Positions 6,997 to 14,865 of a DNA stretch of 22,762 bases are shown in pieces. The position numbers and the translations under genes were made by a program. Origin of the DNA: CAZHAX01 sp964530325. Lineage in GTDB: Bacteria > Chloroflexota > Anaerolineae > B4-G1. The stretch covers positions 1 to 22,762 of the forward strand of contig CAZHAX010000030.1 of assembly GCA_964530325.1 (NCBI GenBank). The letters run 5' to 3'. Positions within the stretch are counted from its first letter, which is position 1. Every line of letters starts with the position of its first letter. The notes beneath the pieces are model-generated. The model ran no database searches. It saw only the letters and a program-made list of their open reading frames with translations, and was not told the DNA's origin.

Positions 6997-8048
6997 TCCT
7001 GAAGCAGCTATCGGAGGCGATCGGCGTCTCCGGCGACGAGGGAGAGGTTAGAGAGCTCGTCCTGGACGCCGTGCGCGAGCACGTGGACGACGTGCGCATC
7101 GACGCGATGGGGAACGTCCTGGCCCTTAAGCGGGGCAAGGGCCGCCTCCAATCCCCCCGTGACAGCGAGCGACGCCTGCGCGTCCTCGTCGCCGCTCACA
7201 CGGACGAGATCGGCTTGATGGTCGTCGATCACGACAAGGACGGCTTCCTCCGCGTCCGGCCGGTCGGCGGCATCGACGCCCGCCTCCTGCCCGGCGTCTT
7301 GCTGAAGGTAGGGCCCGAGCGTCGGCCCGGAGTCATCGGCGTCAAGCCGATCCATCTTCTGAAGGATGACGAGCAGGAGAAGGTGGCCAAGATCGAGGAA
7401 CTGGCCGTCGACATCGGCGCGAAGACGAAGGAGGAGGCGCAGAAGCTGGCGCCCCTGGGGACGTACGCCACGTTCGCCACGCGGTTCCGCGAGCTTGGGC
7501 CCACGGTGATGGGCAAAGCGTTCGACGACAGGGTAGGGTGCGCCGTCCTGGTCGAGCTGCTCCAGGGGGAGCCCTTCCGCTTCGATCTCCACGCCGCCTT
7601 CACCGTCCAGGAGGAGGTGGGCCTGCGCGGGGCCAGCGTCGCCGCCTACGCCACCGATCCCGACTGCGGCCTGGCGCTGGAGGGAACCGTAGCTGACGAC
7701 CTGCCGAAGGAGAAGGAAGGCAGCCCGACGACGGAGCTGGGGAAAGGGCCGGCGGTGACGGTGATGGACCGCTCGTTCATCGCCGATAAGCGTCTGGTGC
7801 AGCTGCTCACGTCCACCGCTGAGAAACTGGATATCCCCTACCAGATCAAGCAGCCGGGGATCGGCGGCACCGATTCAGGCGCGATTCACAAGACGCGCGG
7901 CGGGGTCCCGTCGGTTACGGTGGCCGTGCCTTGCCGCTACATCCACAGCCCGGCGGCCATACTCAGCCTGGACGATTTCAAGAACACGGTGCGCCTGGTG
8001 CGCGAGTCCCTCTCGCGCCTCACAGCTCGCACGCTGGCAACGGAGTAG
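6993..8048 (+). CDS. M42 family aminopeptidase, paralogue 2 (Asp-to-Glu metal ligand)
   Basis: 351-residue M42 peptidase. The ATG lies in the ATGA overlap with the previous stop. AHTDEIG (His69, Asp71), KAFDDR (Asp178/179), VQEEVG (Glu207, Glu208) and YIHSP (His318) are intact. The expected metal-ligand Asp after the catalytic loop is replaced by Glu (ALEGT, Glu230), while both neighbours keep Asp (ALDVT, AVDVT). Glu is still able to bind metal and occurs in some family members, so activity is likely, perhaps with a different metal or substrate preference. It has an insertion relative to paralogue 3 around residues 49-60 (RGKGRLQSPRDSERR) and a charged loop DDLPKEKEGSPTTE (235-248). It shares an operon with its two paralogues. 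Confidence 0.92.
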   Translation: MILKQLSEAIGVSGDEGEVRELVLDAVREHVDDVRIDAMGNVLALKRGKGRLQSPRDSERRLRVLVAAHTDEIGLMVVDHDKDGFLRVRPVGGIDARLLPGVLLKVGPERRPGVIGVKPIHLLKDDEQEKVAKIEELAVDIGAKTKEEAQKLAPLGTYATFATRFRELGPTVMGKAFDDRVGCAVLVELLQGEPFRFDLHAAFTVQEEVGLRGASVAAYATDPDCGLALEGTVADDLPKEKEGSPTTELGKGPAVTVMDRSFIADKRLVQLLTSTAEKLDIPYQIKQPGIGGTDSGAIHKTRGGVPSVTVAVPCRYIHSPAAILSLDDFKNTVRLVRESLSRLTARTLATE

Positions 8049-8053
8049 GGCTA

Positions 8054-9046
8054 ATGAGAGAACTGATACGCAAGCTGGTGGAGACGTACGGCCCGTCCGG
8101 CGCGGAGGAGCAGATCCGGGCGGTCATCCGGGCGGAGGTGGAGCCGCTGGCGGACGAGCTGCGCGTCGATCCGTTGGGCAGTCTCGTCGTGCGCAAGAAG
8201 GGCAAGGGCGCCGGGAAGCGCATTCTGCTCGACGCCCACATGGACGAGATCGGGGTGATGGTCTCGTACATCGACGAGAAGGGGTTTGCCCGCTTCACCC
8301 GCATCGGCGGTGTATACCCGCTGAACTGCGTGGGCGGGCGCGTGGTCTTCGCCGACGGAACGGTCGGCGTCATTGGCATCGAGGCCAAACGGAAGGACAA
8401 GACGAAGGTACCGGAACTGGATGAGCTGTACTTGGACGTGGGGGCCACCAGTCGCGAGGATTGCCCTGTGGGTATCGGGGACGCGGCGGCGTTCGTCCGG
8501 CCGTTCGCGGCCCAGGGCTCCAGGCTGATAGCCAAGGCGATGGACGACCGGATCGGCTGCGCCGTTCTGGTGGAGACGCTGCGCCGGCTGAAGAAGACCC
8601 CCCACGACGTCTACTTCGTGTTCAGCGTGCAGGAGGAGGTGACCCTGTCCGGCGCGCGGACGTCGACGTTCGGTATCGAGCCCGATCTGGCGATCGCGGT
8701 CGACGTCACGGGCACGGGCGATACGCCGGAGGCGGTGCCGATGGCGGTCGAGCTGGGCAAGGGTCCGGCGGTGAAGGTGCAGGACAGCGGGATGATCGCC
8801 CACCCGCTGGTGCGGGATCTGCTCATTAGGCGGGCGTCAGAAGCGGGTATTCCCTATCAGCTGGAGGTCCTCAAGCATGGCACGACCGACGCTGCCGCCA
8901 TGCAGCTCGTACGGTCGGGCGTGCCGGCGGGGTGCCTATCGATCCCCTGTCGATACGTGCACGCCCCCTCTGAGATGGTCGACGAGAAGGACGTTGAGAA
9001 TGGAGTGAAGCTGCTTCTTGAGGTGCTGCGCTCTGAAGTGACTTGA
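8054..9046 (+). CDS. M42 family aminopeptidase, paralogue 3
   Basis: 330-residue M42 peptidase, the most compact of the three. ATG at 8054 is 5 nt after the preceding stop, with GGAG (8042-8045) 8 nt upstream; a longer in-frame opening from 7931 is only overlap with paralogue 2. Visible active-site set: DAHMDEIG (His62, Asp64), KAMDDR (Asp164/165), VQEEVT (Glu194, Glu195), AVDVT (Asp217) and YVHAP (His303). The Gly usually found after the EE pair (EEVG) is Thr here. Third member of a head-to-tail triplet, which raises the possibility of mixed TET particles with complementary specificities, as shown for archaeal M42 enzymes. Its stop lies 54 bp before the comEA start. Confidence 0.92.
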   Translation: MRELIRKLVETYGPSGAEEQIRAVIRAEVEPLADELRVDPLGSLVVRKKGKGAGKRILLDAHMDEIGVMVSYIDEKGFARFTRIGGVYPLNCVGGRVVFADGTVGVIGIEAKRKDKTKVPELDELYLDVGATSREDCPVGIGDAAAFVRPFAAQGSRLIAKAMDDRIGCAVLVETLRRLKKTPHDVYFVFSVQEEVTLSGARTSTFGIEPDLAIAVDVTGTGDTPEAVPMAVELGKGPAVKVQDSGMIAHPLVRDLLIRRASEAGIPYQLEVLKHGTTDAAAMQLVRSGVPAGCLSIPCRYVHAPSEMVDEKDVENGVKLLLEVLRSEVT

Positions 9047-9099
9047 CGCTGCAGCGGTCCCCATTCCCTGGGGGGCGCCGCGTCGACCAGGAGGGTACA

Positions 9100-9711
9100 G
9101 TGAATCACAGAGCGGGATACTCCCGTGTGTCTGTCGTCGTCTGCTCTCTGCTCGCGCTCGTCTCCGGCGGCCTGATCGGCTACTTCACGCCCCGCAGTCA
9201 GGCCAGCGCCCCGCTATTGATCAGCACTCCGTTCGCGACCTCGACGCCCGCGCCCACGCCCACGGCGGCGCCCGTCCGCGTCTACGTCAGCGGCGCGGTG
9301 AGCCAGCCGGACGTATACGAACTGCCGCCGGGATGCATCGTCCGGGATGCGCTGGAGGCCGCCGGGGGCGCTGCAGACGATGCTGATCTTGACAGCATCA
9401 ACCTGGCGCTGGAGGTGACCGACCAGCAGCAGGTCTACGTGCCCCGCAGGGGCGAGGCTGCGCAGCCTCCTCAGTCAGCAAGCAGCGGGGTGGATAGCAG
9501 CGCCAGGGCGCCGTCGCTGGTGAACATCAACACGGCCTCCCTGGCGGAGCTGGACACGCTGCCGCGCGTCGGCCCGGTGACGGCGCAGCGGATCATCGAT
9601 TACCGGGCGGCGCACGGCCCGTTCCAGAGGATCGAGGACATCCAGAACGTTTCCGGCATCGGCCCGGCAACGTTCGAGGGGATGCGCGATCTGATCAGCG
9701 TGGGGCAGTGA
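9100..9711 (+). CDS. comEA: ComEA-like DNA-binding competence protein
   Basis: 203-residue membrane-anchored DNA receptor, which binds incoming double-stranded DNA outside the membrane and delivers it towards ComEC. GTG at 9100 is chosen because AGGAGG (9089-9094) lies 5 nt upstream and the membrane anchor follows directly (residues 8-28); an earlier in-frame TTG at 9043 overlaps the previous stop but has no such site. Domains: short Thr-Pro/Ala linker (42-57), SLBB domain (59-117: VRVYVSGAVSQPDVYELPPG), low-complexity linker (118-138), then a double helix-hairpin-helix domain (141-203) with LPRVGPVTAQRII and VSGIGPATFEGM and the usual VNINTASLAELDTLP entry. Complete domain order and length. 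Its position at the end of an aminopeptidase operon, not next to comEC, is unusual. Confidence 0.93.
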   Translation: MNHRAGYSRVSVVVCSLLALVSGGLIGYFTPRSQASAPLLISTPFATSTPAPTPTAAPVRVYVSGAVSQPDVYELPPGCIVRDALEAAGGAADDADLDSINLALEVTDQQQVYVPRRGEAAQPPQSASSGVDSSARAPSLVNINTASLAELDTLPRVGPVTAQRIIDYRAAHGPFQRIEDIQNVSGIGPATFEGMRDLISVGQ

Positions 9712-9783
9712 GCGGCGTCCACCGGCCTGGCTGAAGCCGGCGTTCCGCTCCGCGCGCAGAGGTCCTGGCCTGACAGGCTGCGA
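9712..9783. other. Convergent intergenic region comEA / GH114-like gene
   Basis: 72 bp between two converging stops. It contains a weak CCGGC / GCCGG stem with a 9-nt loop and CCTG / CAGG repeats, but no strong terminator with a T-run. Confidence 0.4.
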
Positions 9784-10905
9784 TCAGGGCGCGGGCTCGA
9801 TGTAGCCATCGAGCGCGCGGCTGGCGACGAACGGGACGAACCCCAGCCCGGCAGACATTTCACGGGCCCGGGCGACGTTGTCCGGGTCGAGGGCGTAGTC
9901 GACCGTGAGGATGACGAGCCCCGCGCTGTGGAGAGGGATCAAGCAGTCGAGGTATTCCTGACTCGACGTGTGCAGCGTAGCCTCCGGGTCGGCGTCGTAC
10001 GCGCGGCGGCAGGCTGGCGGGAGTGAGAGCCGGTAAGCATCGCCGATAGCATCGTCCGGCGTGCCGGGCAGTGGGCAGTCGCCGGGAGGGTCGTTGTCTT
10101 CGCCGCCGTCGAACCAGACGTGCTCCTGGGCCAGGCCGTCGATGATCGCCAGGTAGTCTTCGCGCTGTGCCAGCTCGGCGCCGTTCTGAGGCACGACGAG
10201 GAATCCATCCCGTAGTGTGCGGCAGAACGCGGCGATGTCTGCCACCCAGGCCACCATCTCGTCGACCGGGTCGACCCCGCGGGCCGCGGCGAGCGCCACG
10301 ACGCTCTCTTCCCAGCACGCCTCAACCCAGTCCAGATAGATGCCGTCGAAGCCTGCCTCAACGATAGCCTCCAGGTAGCCCCCGGAGCCCAGCCAGATCC
10401 CGCGCCAGCCCTCGTGCCAGTAGGCCACCGGGAAGTTGCCCTCCCAGCTGTCCGGGTCGTCGCCGGCGATCCATTCCGGGGCTCCCACCCGCCAGCCGGC
10501 TTGCCAGTAGGTGCGGTAGTCCTCCGCCTCGCCGACGCTGATGTAGGCAAGCACCAGCTTCGGCTCGGGAGCACTGTGCAGCTGGGCGACCACGTGCGCC
10601 ATCGGGAAGTCGGCTTCATCTTGCTGCGAGGGGACGAAGTCGACGACGACCAGATCGTACTGGGAAGCCGCTATCTGCGCGACCAACTGGCTGTCCAGCT
10701 CGACGTCCAGCAGGTAGAGCCAGTGAGTGACGTCACCCAGGTACAGAGACGTGCCAGGCGGGGCGGGCGCAGCGGACGTGGGCGTGTAAGCCGCGTTCCG
10801 GTCGCCGGCAGGGTCGCCGAAGAGCCGACAGCCAAACGGCAGCGCTGCGAGCAGAACCAGCCCCGCTCGCAGCGCTGCGCGCTTGTTCGCCCGCCAACTG
10901 GCCAT
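9784..10905 (-). CDS. Secreted GH114 / TM1410-like TIM-barrel protein
   Basis: 373-residue exported protein. The N-terminus has a basic start and a hydrophobic segment ending ALPFGC (Cys26), which could be a poor lipobox, so lipoprotein or plain signal peptide remain alternatives. The body (about 52-370) matches the GH114/TM1410-like fold associated with endo-alpha-1,4-polygalactosaminidase activity: YDLVVVDFVPSQ, LVLAYISVGEAEDYR, WWLG-like GIWLGSGGYLEAIVEAGFDGIYLDWVE (acidic residues at strand ends), FLVVPQNGAEL, VILTVDYA. The ATG lies 7 nt after the stop of the kelch gene and has no strong ribosome site, so it is probably translated by coupling. GH114 members act on galactosaminogalactan-type polymers; the true substrate here is unknown. 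Confidence 0.8.
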   Translation of the reverse strand: MASWRANKRAALRAGLVLLAALPFGCRLFGDPAGDRNAAYTPTSAAPAPPGTSLYLGDVTHWLYLLDVELDSQLVAQIAASQYDLVVVDFVPSQQDEADFPMAHVVAQLHSAPEPKLVLAYISVGEAEDYRTYWQAGWRVGAPEWIAGDDPDSWEGNFPVAYWHEGWRGIWLGSGGYLEAIVEAGFDGIYLDWVEACWEESVVALAAARGVDPVDEMVAWVADIAAFCRTLRDGFLVVPQNGAELAQREDYLAIIDGLAQEHVWFDGGEDNDPPGDCPLPGTPDDAIGDAYRLSLPPACRRAYDADPEATLHTSSQEYLDCLIPLHSAGLVILTVDYALDPDNVARAREMSAGLGFVPFVASRALDGYIEPAP

Positions 10906-10912
10906 GCGGTGT

Positions 10913-12865
10913 CTAGTAGTTCTTCAGCACCAGCGGCAGATCGACTGTTGCGCACCATGGACACTGGACCAGGAGCTGGTTGTGATCGCTGTAGTTGAAG
11001 CCGCCGGCCGCTCCGCCGATGACATAGAAGGAGCCGGCATAGCCGTCGCCCTCGGTGCGATACAGGGGCACCGGCATCGCCGGGCCGTAGACGAACCCGC
11101 CGGTTGTCGCGTCAGCGTAGAGCGAGGCGGGGAGCAGCATGCCGTTCTGGGAGACGCCGTTGGCCATCCAGATCTGGTAGCGACCGCGGTAGACCTGCCA
11201 TCCATCCGCCATGCCCCACCAGGCCTGGGGCAGCGGGCCCAGGTCTGCGTTGGCCGGCCTGAAGGAGCTGCTGCCCAGGTCGTAGCACTGGGAAGCCGTC
11301 GGCATCTGCTGATTGTGGTCGGTGCCTCCGGCCACGCATATGGCGCCCTGCGTCCCCACCCAGGGCACGTACCAGGAGGCGTGGAAGCCGAATACGTGGC
11401 CTGCCGGGAAGTTGCCCAGGTAGATGGCGGTCTTCGTAGCAGGGTAGTAGACATGCAGGTTCTTTGTTCTGCCGCCGCCCTGCTGAGTAGAGCCTCCGCT
11501 GAGGTAGCACGCGTTCTGGTTCACGCCGGGCACGTTGAGCAGCGAGACGACGTCGTATCCCCAACGGCCCTCGTCGTAGTAGCCTACGGGGACCGGAGCT
11601 GTGTACCAGGACTGGCTGGTGATATCGAAGATGTGCAGCGACCCGGTGACGATGGTGTCCGGGAAGAGGACGATCACCTCGTGGCCGGCCCCGTTCAGCC
11701 CGTAGCAGCCATCCATGGGGTACTCGATCGTAGGCGAGATGTCCGCGCCGTACGTCGTCCAATTGCCGGTGCCCGGATCGTAGGCCTGCGCCACGCGCCC
11801 TGAACCATATCCGCCGATCGACCACAGCCGGCCGTCCTGCTCTGACGCCCATACCACGACGTTGTCCATGGCGGGAATGGGCGAGGAAGTCTGTGCCTGC
11901 CATCCCTGGAGGGCACAGGTCGTGTTCACCAGCGTCGTCGAGTCCGTTTCCCCGTTCCCGTTCACCGTCAGCGTAGCCGTCATCTTCTCCCCGACCGACA
12001 CGCAGGCATCGGGGGCGAACTGCGCGGTGAAGGTCACGACCTCACCGGTTGACATGGAGAAGCCAGAAGGCCCGCTGAAGCTGCCGTTGCCGGAGGTGAC
12101 GTCGTAGGTCAGGTTGAACGTGGCAGTACCAGCCGCGTGGTTCCACAGCTCGAAGTCGACCGTCTGTGTGATCCCATTGCAGCCCTCCAGTTCGATACTG
12201 GACGGCTTCAGCATGAGCGCGTCGCAGTGCTCGATGGTCAGCGTGCCGGTGACCTCGTGGGGTGGCGCGCCATCCCCATCCCCGTACAGCCCCCAGTGGA
12301 TAAGGCGGTCGCCGTCGTAGTCCGAGGGCACGTTGGTGACGTTCACACAGACGGACCAGCTGCTGTTAGCGGTGATCTCGCCGATGTTTGGCCCCTCGTC
12401 GTCGTTGTCGTGGTAGATCAGCTCGTGGCCGGAGCTGTTGCTGCAGGTCATGTTGACCGGGCTCCCGCTGGAATCGGCTGGATCCTGAGAATGGCAGGAT
12501 ACGGCCCATGGAGTGGAACCTCCGGTGGGGAAGGTCAGCCTGGTGTGGGTGATCCACTCCGCATCTGTTGAGCCGTTGTAGATGGTGAAGCAGAGCACCT
12601 GCGAGGTGTTGGTGTAGCAGCCGCTGGTGGCCACGGACGAGCCGTTCAGGCTGAGGACGCCGCGGTCCTCGATGGGAGTGGCTACGCTGCGGCTTGCTGG
12701 AGCGGACCCGGTCGACGCAGCCTCGGACTGCTGTGAGGAGATGAGATTCTGCTCCGCCAGTTCGCCCGCCGATACGGCGGCTCCGCGTCTGGGAGCGGCC
12801 AGGATCAGGACAACCACGCCTGTTCCCAGCGCCAGCACTATTCTCAAGTACCTTCCCGATTTCAT
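10913..12865 (-). CDS. Secreted kelch-like beta-propeller protein with Ig-like domain and LPLVLKNY tail
   Basis: 650-residue exported protein. ATG at 12865 is chosen because GGAGAGGAAAG lies immediately upstream and a signal peptide follows (MKSGRYLR, hydrophobic to about residue 30); the open frame before it is arbitrary. Residues about 60-215 are a Cys-containing beta-rich domain; 218-318 resemble an ASH/HYDIN-type Ig-like domain (LKPSSIELEGCNGITQTVDF, GEVVTFTAQFAPDACVSVG, MTATLTVNGNG); about 320-635 are a degenerate kelch propeller (RLWSIGGYGSG, AYDPGTGNWTTYG, IFDITSQSW, ICVAGGTDH, CYDLGSSSFRP, FYVIGGAAGG). It ends CPWCATVDLPLVLKNY, with a CxxC pair just before the tail. No catalytic motif. 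A binding or structural surface role is likely. It is followed 7 nt later by the GH114-like gene. Confidence 0.85.
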   Translation of the reverse strand: MKSGRYLRIVLALGTGVVVLILAAPRRGAAVSAGELAEQNLISSQQSEAASTGSAPASRSVATPIEDRGVLSLNGSSVATSGCYTNTSQVLCFTIYNGSTDAEWITHTRLTFPTGGSTPWAVSCHSQDPADSSGSPVNMTCSNSSGHELIYHDNDDEGPNIGEITANSSWSVCVNVTNVPSDYDGDRLIHWGLYGDGDGAPPHEVTGTLTIEHCDALMLKPSSIELEGCNGITQTVDFELWNHAAGTATFNLTYDVTSGNGSFSGPSGFSMSTGEVVTFTAQFAPDACVSVGEKMTATLTVNGNGETDSTTLVNTTCALQGWQAQTSSPIPAMDNVVVWASEQDGRLWSIGGYGSGRVAQAYDPGTGNWTTYGADISPTIEYPMDGCYGLNGAGHEVIVLFPDTIVTGSLHIFDITSQSWYTAPVPVGYYDEGRWGYDVVSLLNVPGVNQNACYLSGGSTQQGGGRTKNLHVYYPATKTAIYLGNFPAGHVFGFHASWYVPWVGTQGAICVAGGTDHNQQMPTASQCYDLGSSSFRPANADLGPLPQAWWGMADGWQVYRGRYQIWMANGVSQNGMLLPASLYADATTGGFVYGPAMPVPLYRTEGDGYAGSFYVIGGAAGGFNYSDHNQLLVQCPWCATVDLPLVLKNY

Positions 12866-12960
12866 CTTTCCTCTCCCTTCAGGCTCCCGGCAATCTACCG
12901 GCGCCCTTGCGAATCGTGGCCAGCCGTTCCTGGTCCATTGACTGCAATCGTTCCGCTGGA

Positions 12961-12978
12961 GGGCCCCCTGGGGGGCCC
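12961..12978 (-). terminator. GGGCCCCC / GGGGGCCC hairpin after birA
   Basis: Perfect 8-bp G/C-only inverted repeat with a 2-nt centre, lying 3 nt beyond the biotin ligase stop and about 95 nt before the start of the kelch gene. No T-run follows on the minus strand. Strong enough to pause polymerase or protect the birA 3' end. Confidence 0.45.
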
Positions 12979-12981
12979 AGG

Positions 12982-13797
12982 TCAAGATTGGCTGAGAGAA
13001 ACGACACCTGCCAGCAGGCGGTGCAGTGCCCCGTCGGGCGTTCTGAGAAGAAGCGCTCCGTCCTCGTCCACCGCCTCCGCCACGCCGTTGAGAGCCCTCC
13101 CGCCTGTCAGGGCCTGGACCGGCTGGCCAAGAGTGGCCAGCCGGGCAGCCCACTCGGAGTGCGGGCTGGTGCCGCTCTGCAGTGCCTTGTAGCGCTGTTC
13201 GACGCCGGCCAGGATCGCTGCCAGCAGCGTGGCCCGTTCGGCCATCCGGCCGCTCTCCGCCAGGATGCTGGTGGCGTCAGGGGCGAGAGTCGGAAGCGTC
13301 TCAGGCCGAACGTTGACGTTGACGCCCAGGCCGACAACAGTATAGGACACGTGGCCGCCGTCCGCCTCGGTCTCGTTGAGCAGCCCGGCGATCTTGCGCC
13401 AGGCAGCCGATTCGGGGTCGGAGTGCGGATTGGCCACTATCAGATCGTTGGGCCACTTCAGCTGGACCGGCAGGCCTGCGGCTTCCTCGACAGCGTCCGC
13501 GCCAGCCAAGGCACAGAGCATCGTCAGTTCTCCGGAGCTAGTGAGCGGAAGGTCTGGCCTGAAGAGGATCGAGAAGAGAAGACAAGTGCCGGGCGGGGCG
13601 AGCCAGGGCCGGCCTAAGCGGCCCCGGCCGGCGGTCTGCTCCTCCGTCACGACGACGGTTCCCTCGGGTGCGCCTCCCCCGGCCAGATCCCGCGCCACGT
13701 CGTTCGTCGAGCTCGTGACTGGCAGCAGGACCAGCGTACGCCCGAAGATCAGCGTGTCCAGCGCGTCATTGATAGCGGAATTGGTGAGCGATCTCAT
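12982..13797 (-). CDS. birA: Biotin--[acetyl-CoA carboxylase] ligase, monofunctional
   Basis: 271-residue biotin protein ligase that makes biotinyl-AMP and transfers biotin to a lysine of biotin carboxyl carrier proteins. Motifs: TSSTND (28-33), EEQTAGRGRLGRPW (52-65, the biotinyl-AMP loop), LKWPNDL (113-119), RKIAGLLNE (134-142) and VVGLGVNVNV (154-163). A small C-terminal SH3-like domain occupies about 220-271 (GRALNGVAEAVDEDGALLLR). There is no N-terminal winged helix, so this is a group I enzyme and not the BirA repressor type. It has its own promoter at 13827-13855 and a leader of about 22-25 nt without a clear ribosome site. Confidence 0.93.
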   Translation of the reverse strand: MRSLTNSAINDALDTLIFGRTLVLLPVTSSTNDVARDLAGGGAPEGTVVVTEEQTAGRGRLGRPWLAPPGTCLLFSILFRPDLPLTSSGELTMLCALAGADAVEEAAGLPVQLKWPNDLIVANPHSDPESAAWRKIAGLLNETEADGGHVSYTVVGLGVNVNVRPETLPTLAPDATSILAESGRMAERATLLAAILAGVEQRYKALQSGTSPHSEWAARLATLGQPVQALTGGRALNGVAEAVDEDGALLLRTPDGALHRLLAGVVSLSQS

Positions 13798-13826
13798 AGG
13801 GCGATCGAGACACCGCCTGCTCGGGT

Positions 13827-13855
13827 ATTCTACCCCGGTCCGGGCTGAACGCCAA
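13827..13855 (-). promoter_or_regulatory. Sigma70-type promoter for the biotin ligase gene
   Basis: Minus strand TTGGCG (13855-13850), 17-bp spacer, TAGAAT (13832-13827), 29 nt before the ATG at 13797. It lies in the 111-bp gap after the acyltransferase stop. Confidence 0.6.
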
Positions 13856-13908
13856 TCGCGGCCGCCGCGGCAGAACGGAGGCCGCGTGCTCCATTCGCCG
13901 GGACCGAC

Positions 13909-14841
13909 CTACTCCTGAGCTCCGGGCTGCTTGGGCCACACGGTGTGGAACATGGCCCACTCGGCTGGCCGGGCGCGAATGGACTCCTCCATCTGGGCTG
14001 CTACCCGGCGCAGATTGACGCGCAGGTCCTCGGACCGGTCGCCCGTGCGGACCACCTCGAGCAGCGGCGAGAGCCGGGCCACGTGGCCCAGCCGGGCGTC
14101 GTGATAGCAGCTGGCCACGGCGATAGCGGCGTCCGTCTTCAAGGCCAGCCGCACGTGGCCGGTGGGAAGCATGGCCGTAGCGTCGAAGAAGTGGACGGGC
14201 TCCTCCTGACCCACCGGCCGATCCACGCCGGTCAGGACGACGCCTCCTGAGCGCAGCCGCTTGATCGCCTCGCGAAGCGACGCCGGGTTTATAGAGGTCA
14301 GGTGCACGCCGGCCTCGGTCCGCATCTGATCCATCAACTCGAAGCCCCCGGTGGGCGGGGCGGCCAGTCCCAGGACCTGGAGATCGGGGCCCCTCGCTGC
14401 CAGCGCCAGGATGCCCAGATCGAAGTTGCCTGTATGTATACCGGCCATGATCAGGCCGCGGCCTCGTTCGATGGCCTGCTCGTATACACCCATCGTCTGT
14501 GCCGGGATCGTCACCGCCCGGACGACAGCGCCCAGCCCGCCGGCGATCGTGTGCCACAGGTCGCACACGTTCCGGGCGTTGTTGCGGAACACCTGGCGCG
14601 TGACCCTGTGCACCTCCTGGTCGGATGCCTGGGGACCGAGCACGTGGCCCTGGTTCTCGTGCACGGTCCAGTAGACCTCCGGCTTCAGCCTGTTGATCGC
14701 GGCTGCGATGGCCGCAGCGACGGCGTGGCCGATGAATGGCGGCGTGATCCTGCTGAGAAGCATGCCGCCGCCGGTGACAGCCCTGCTGCCCATCAGGCGC
14801 TGGACGATGGTCAGTCCCTCGGCTCGCTCGTCCTCACTCAT
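13909..14841 (-). CDS. LpxL/HtrB/PatA-type lipid acyltransferase
   Basis: 310-residue member of the bacterial lipid A biosynthesis acyltransferase family (PF03279), which also includes mycobacterial phosphatidylinositol-mannoside acyltransferase PatA. These enzymes move a fatty acyl chain onto a glycolipid at the inner face of the membrane. The catalytic HX4D box is GIHTGNFDLG (His136, Asp141). A membrane-associating helix lies at residues about 33-50 (PPFIGHAVAAAIAAAIN). DRPVGQEEPVHFFDATAMLPTG matches the family's conserved middle block, and AEWAMFHTVWP matches the typical C-terminal block ('P.qW....r.wp'). Because Chloroflexota are generally considered to lack lipopolysaccharide, a PatA-like or other glycolipid substrate is more likely than lipid A; this is inference. 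Preceded by a near-consensus promoter very close to the ATG. Confidence 0.85.
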   Translation of the reverse strand: MSEDERAEGLTIVQRLMGSRAVTGGGMLLSRITPPFIGHAVAAAIAAAINRLKPEVYWTVHENQGHVLGPQASDQEVHRVTRQVFRNNARNVCDLWHTIAGGLGAVVRAVTIPAQTMGVYEQAIERGRGLIMAGIHTGNFDLGILALAARGPDLQVLGLAAPPTGGFELMDQMRTEAGVHLTSINPASLREAIKRLRSGGVVLTGVDRPVGQEEPVHFFDATAMLPTGHVRLALKTDAAIAVASCYHDARLGHVARLSPLLEVVRTGDRSEDLRVNLRRVAAQMEESIRARPAEWAMFHTVWPKQPGAQE

Positions 14842-14851
14842 GGTCGATCAG

Positions 14852-14865
14852 CCTACAATAGTAGG
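14852..14865. promoter_or_regulatory. CCTAC-AATA-GTAGG inverted repeat over the -10 box
   Basis: 5-bp inverted repeat with a 4-nt centre; it covers the TACTAT box of the acyltransferase promoter. A protein bound here would block the promoter, so an operator is possible. Short enough to be chance. Confidence 0.3.

Noticed and set aside
10883..11803. 306-residue plus-strand open frame opposite the kelch gene
   Set aside because: No recognisable domain and no ribosome site; the minus-strand gene has signal peptide, kelch blocks and a shared C-terminal tail.
12907..13617. 236-residue plus-strand open frame opposite birA
   Set aside because: Antisense shadow; the biotin ligase motifs on the minus strand are complete.
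13766..14566. 266-residue minus-strand open frame overlapping the acyltransferase
   Set aside because: Alternative frame of the acyltransferase with Arg/Gly/Pro-rich sequence; the acyltransferase has HX4D and conserved C-terminal blocks.
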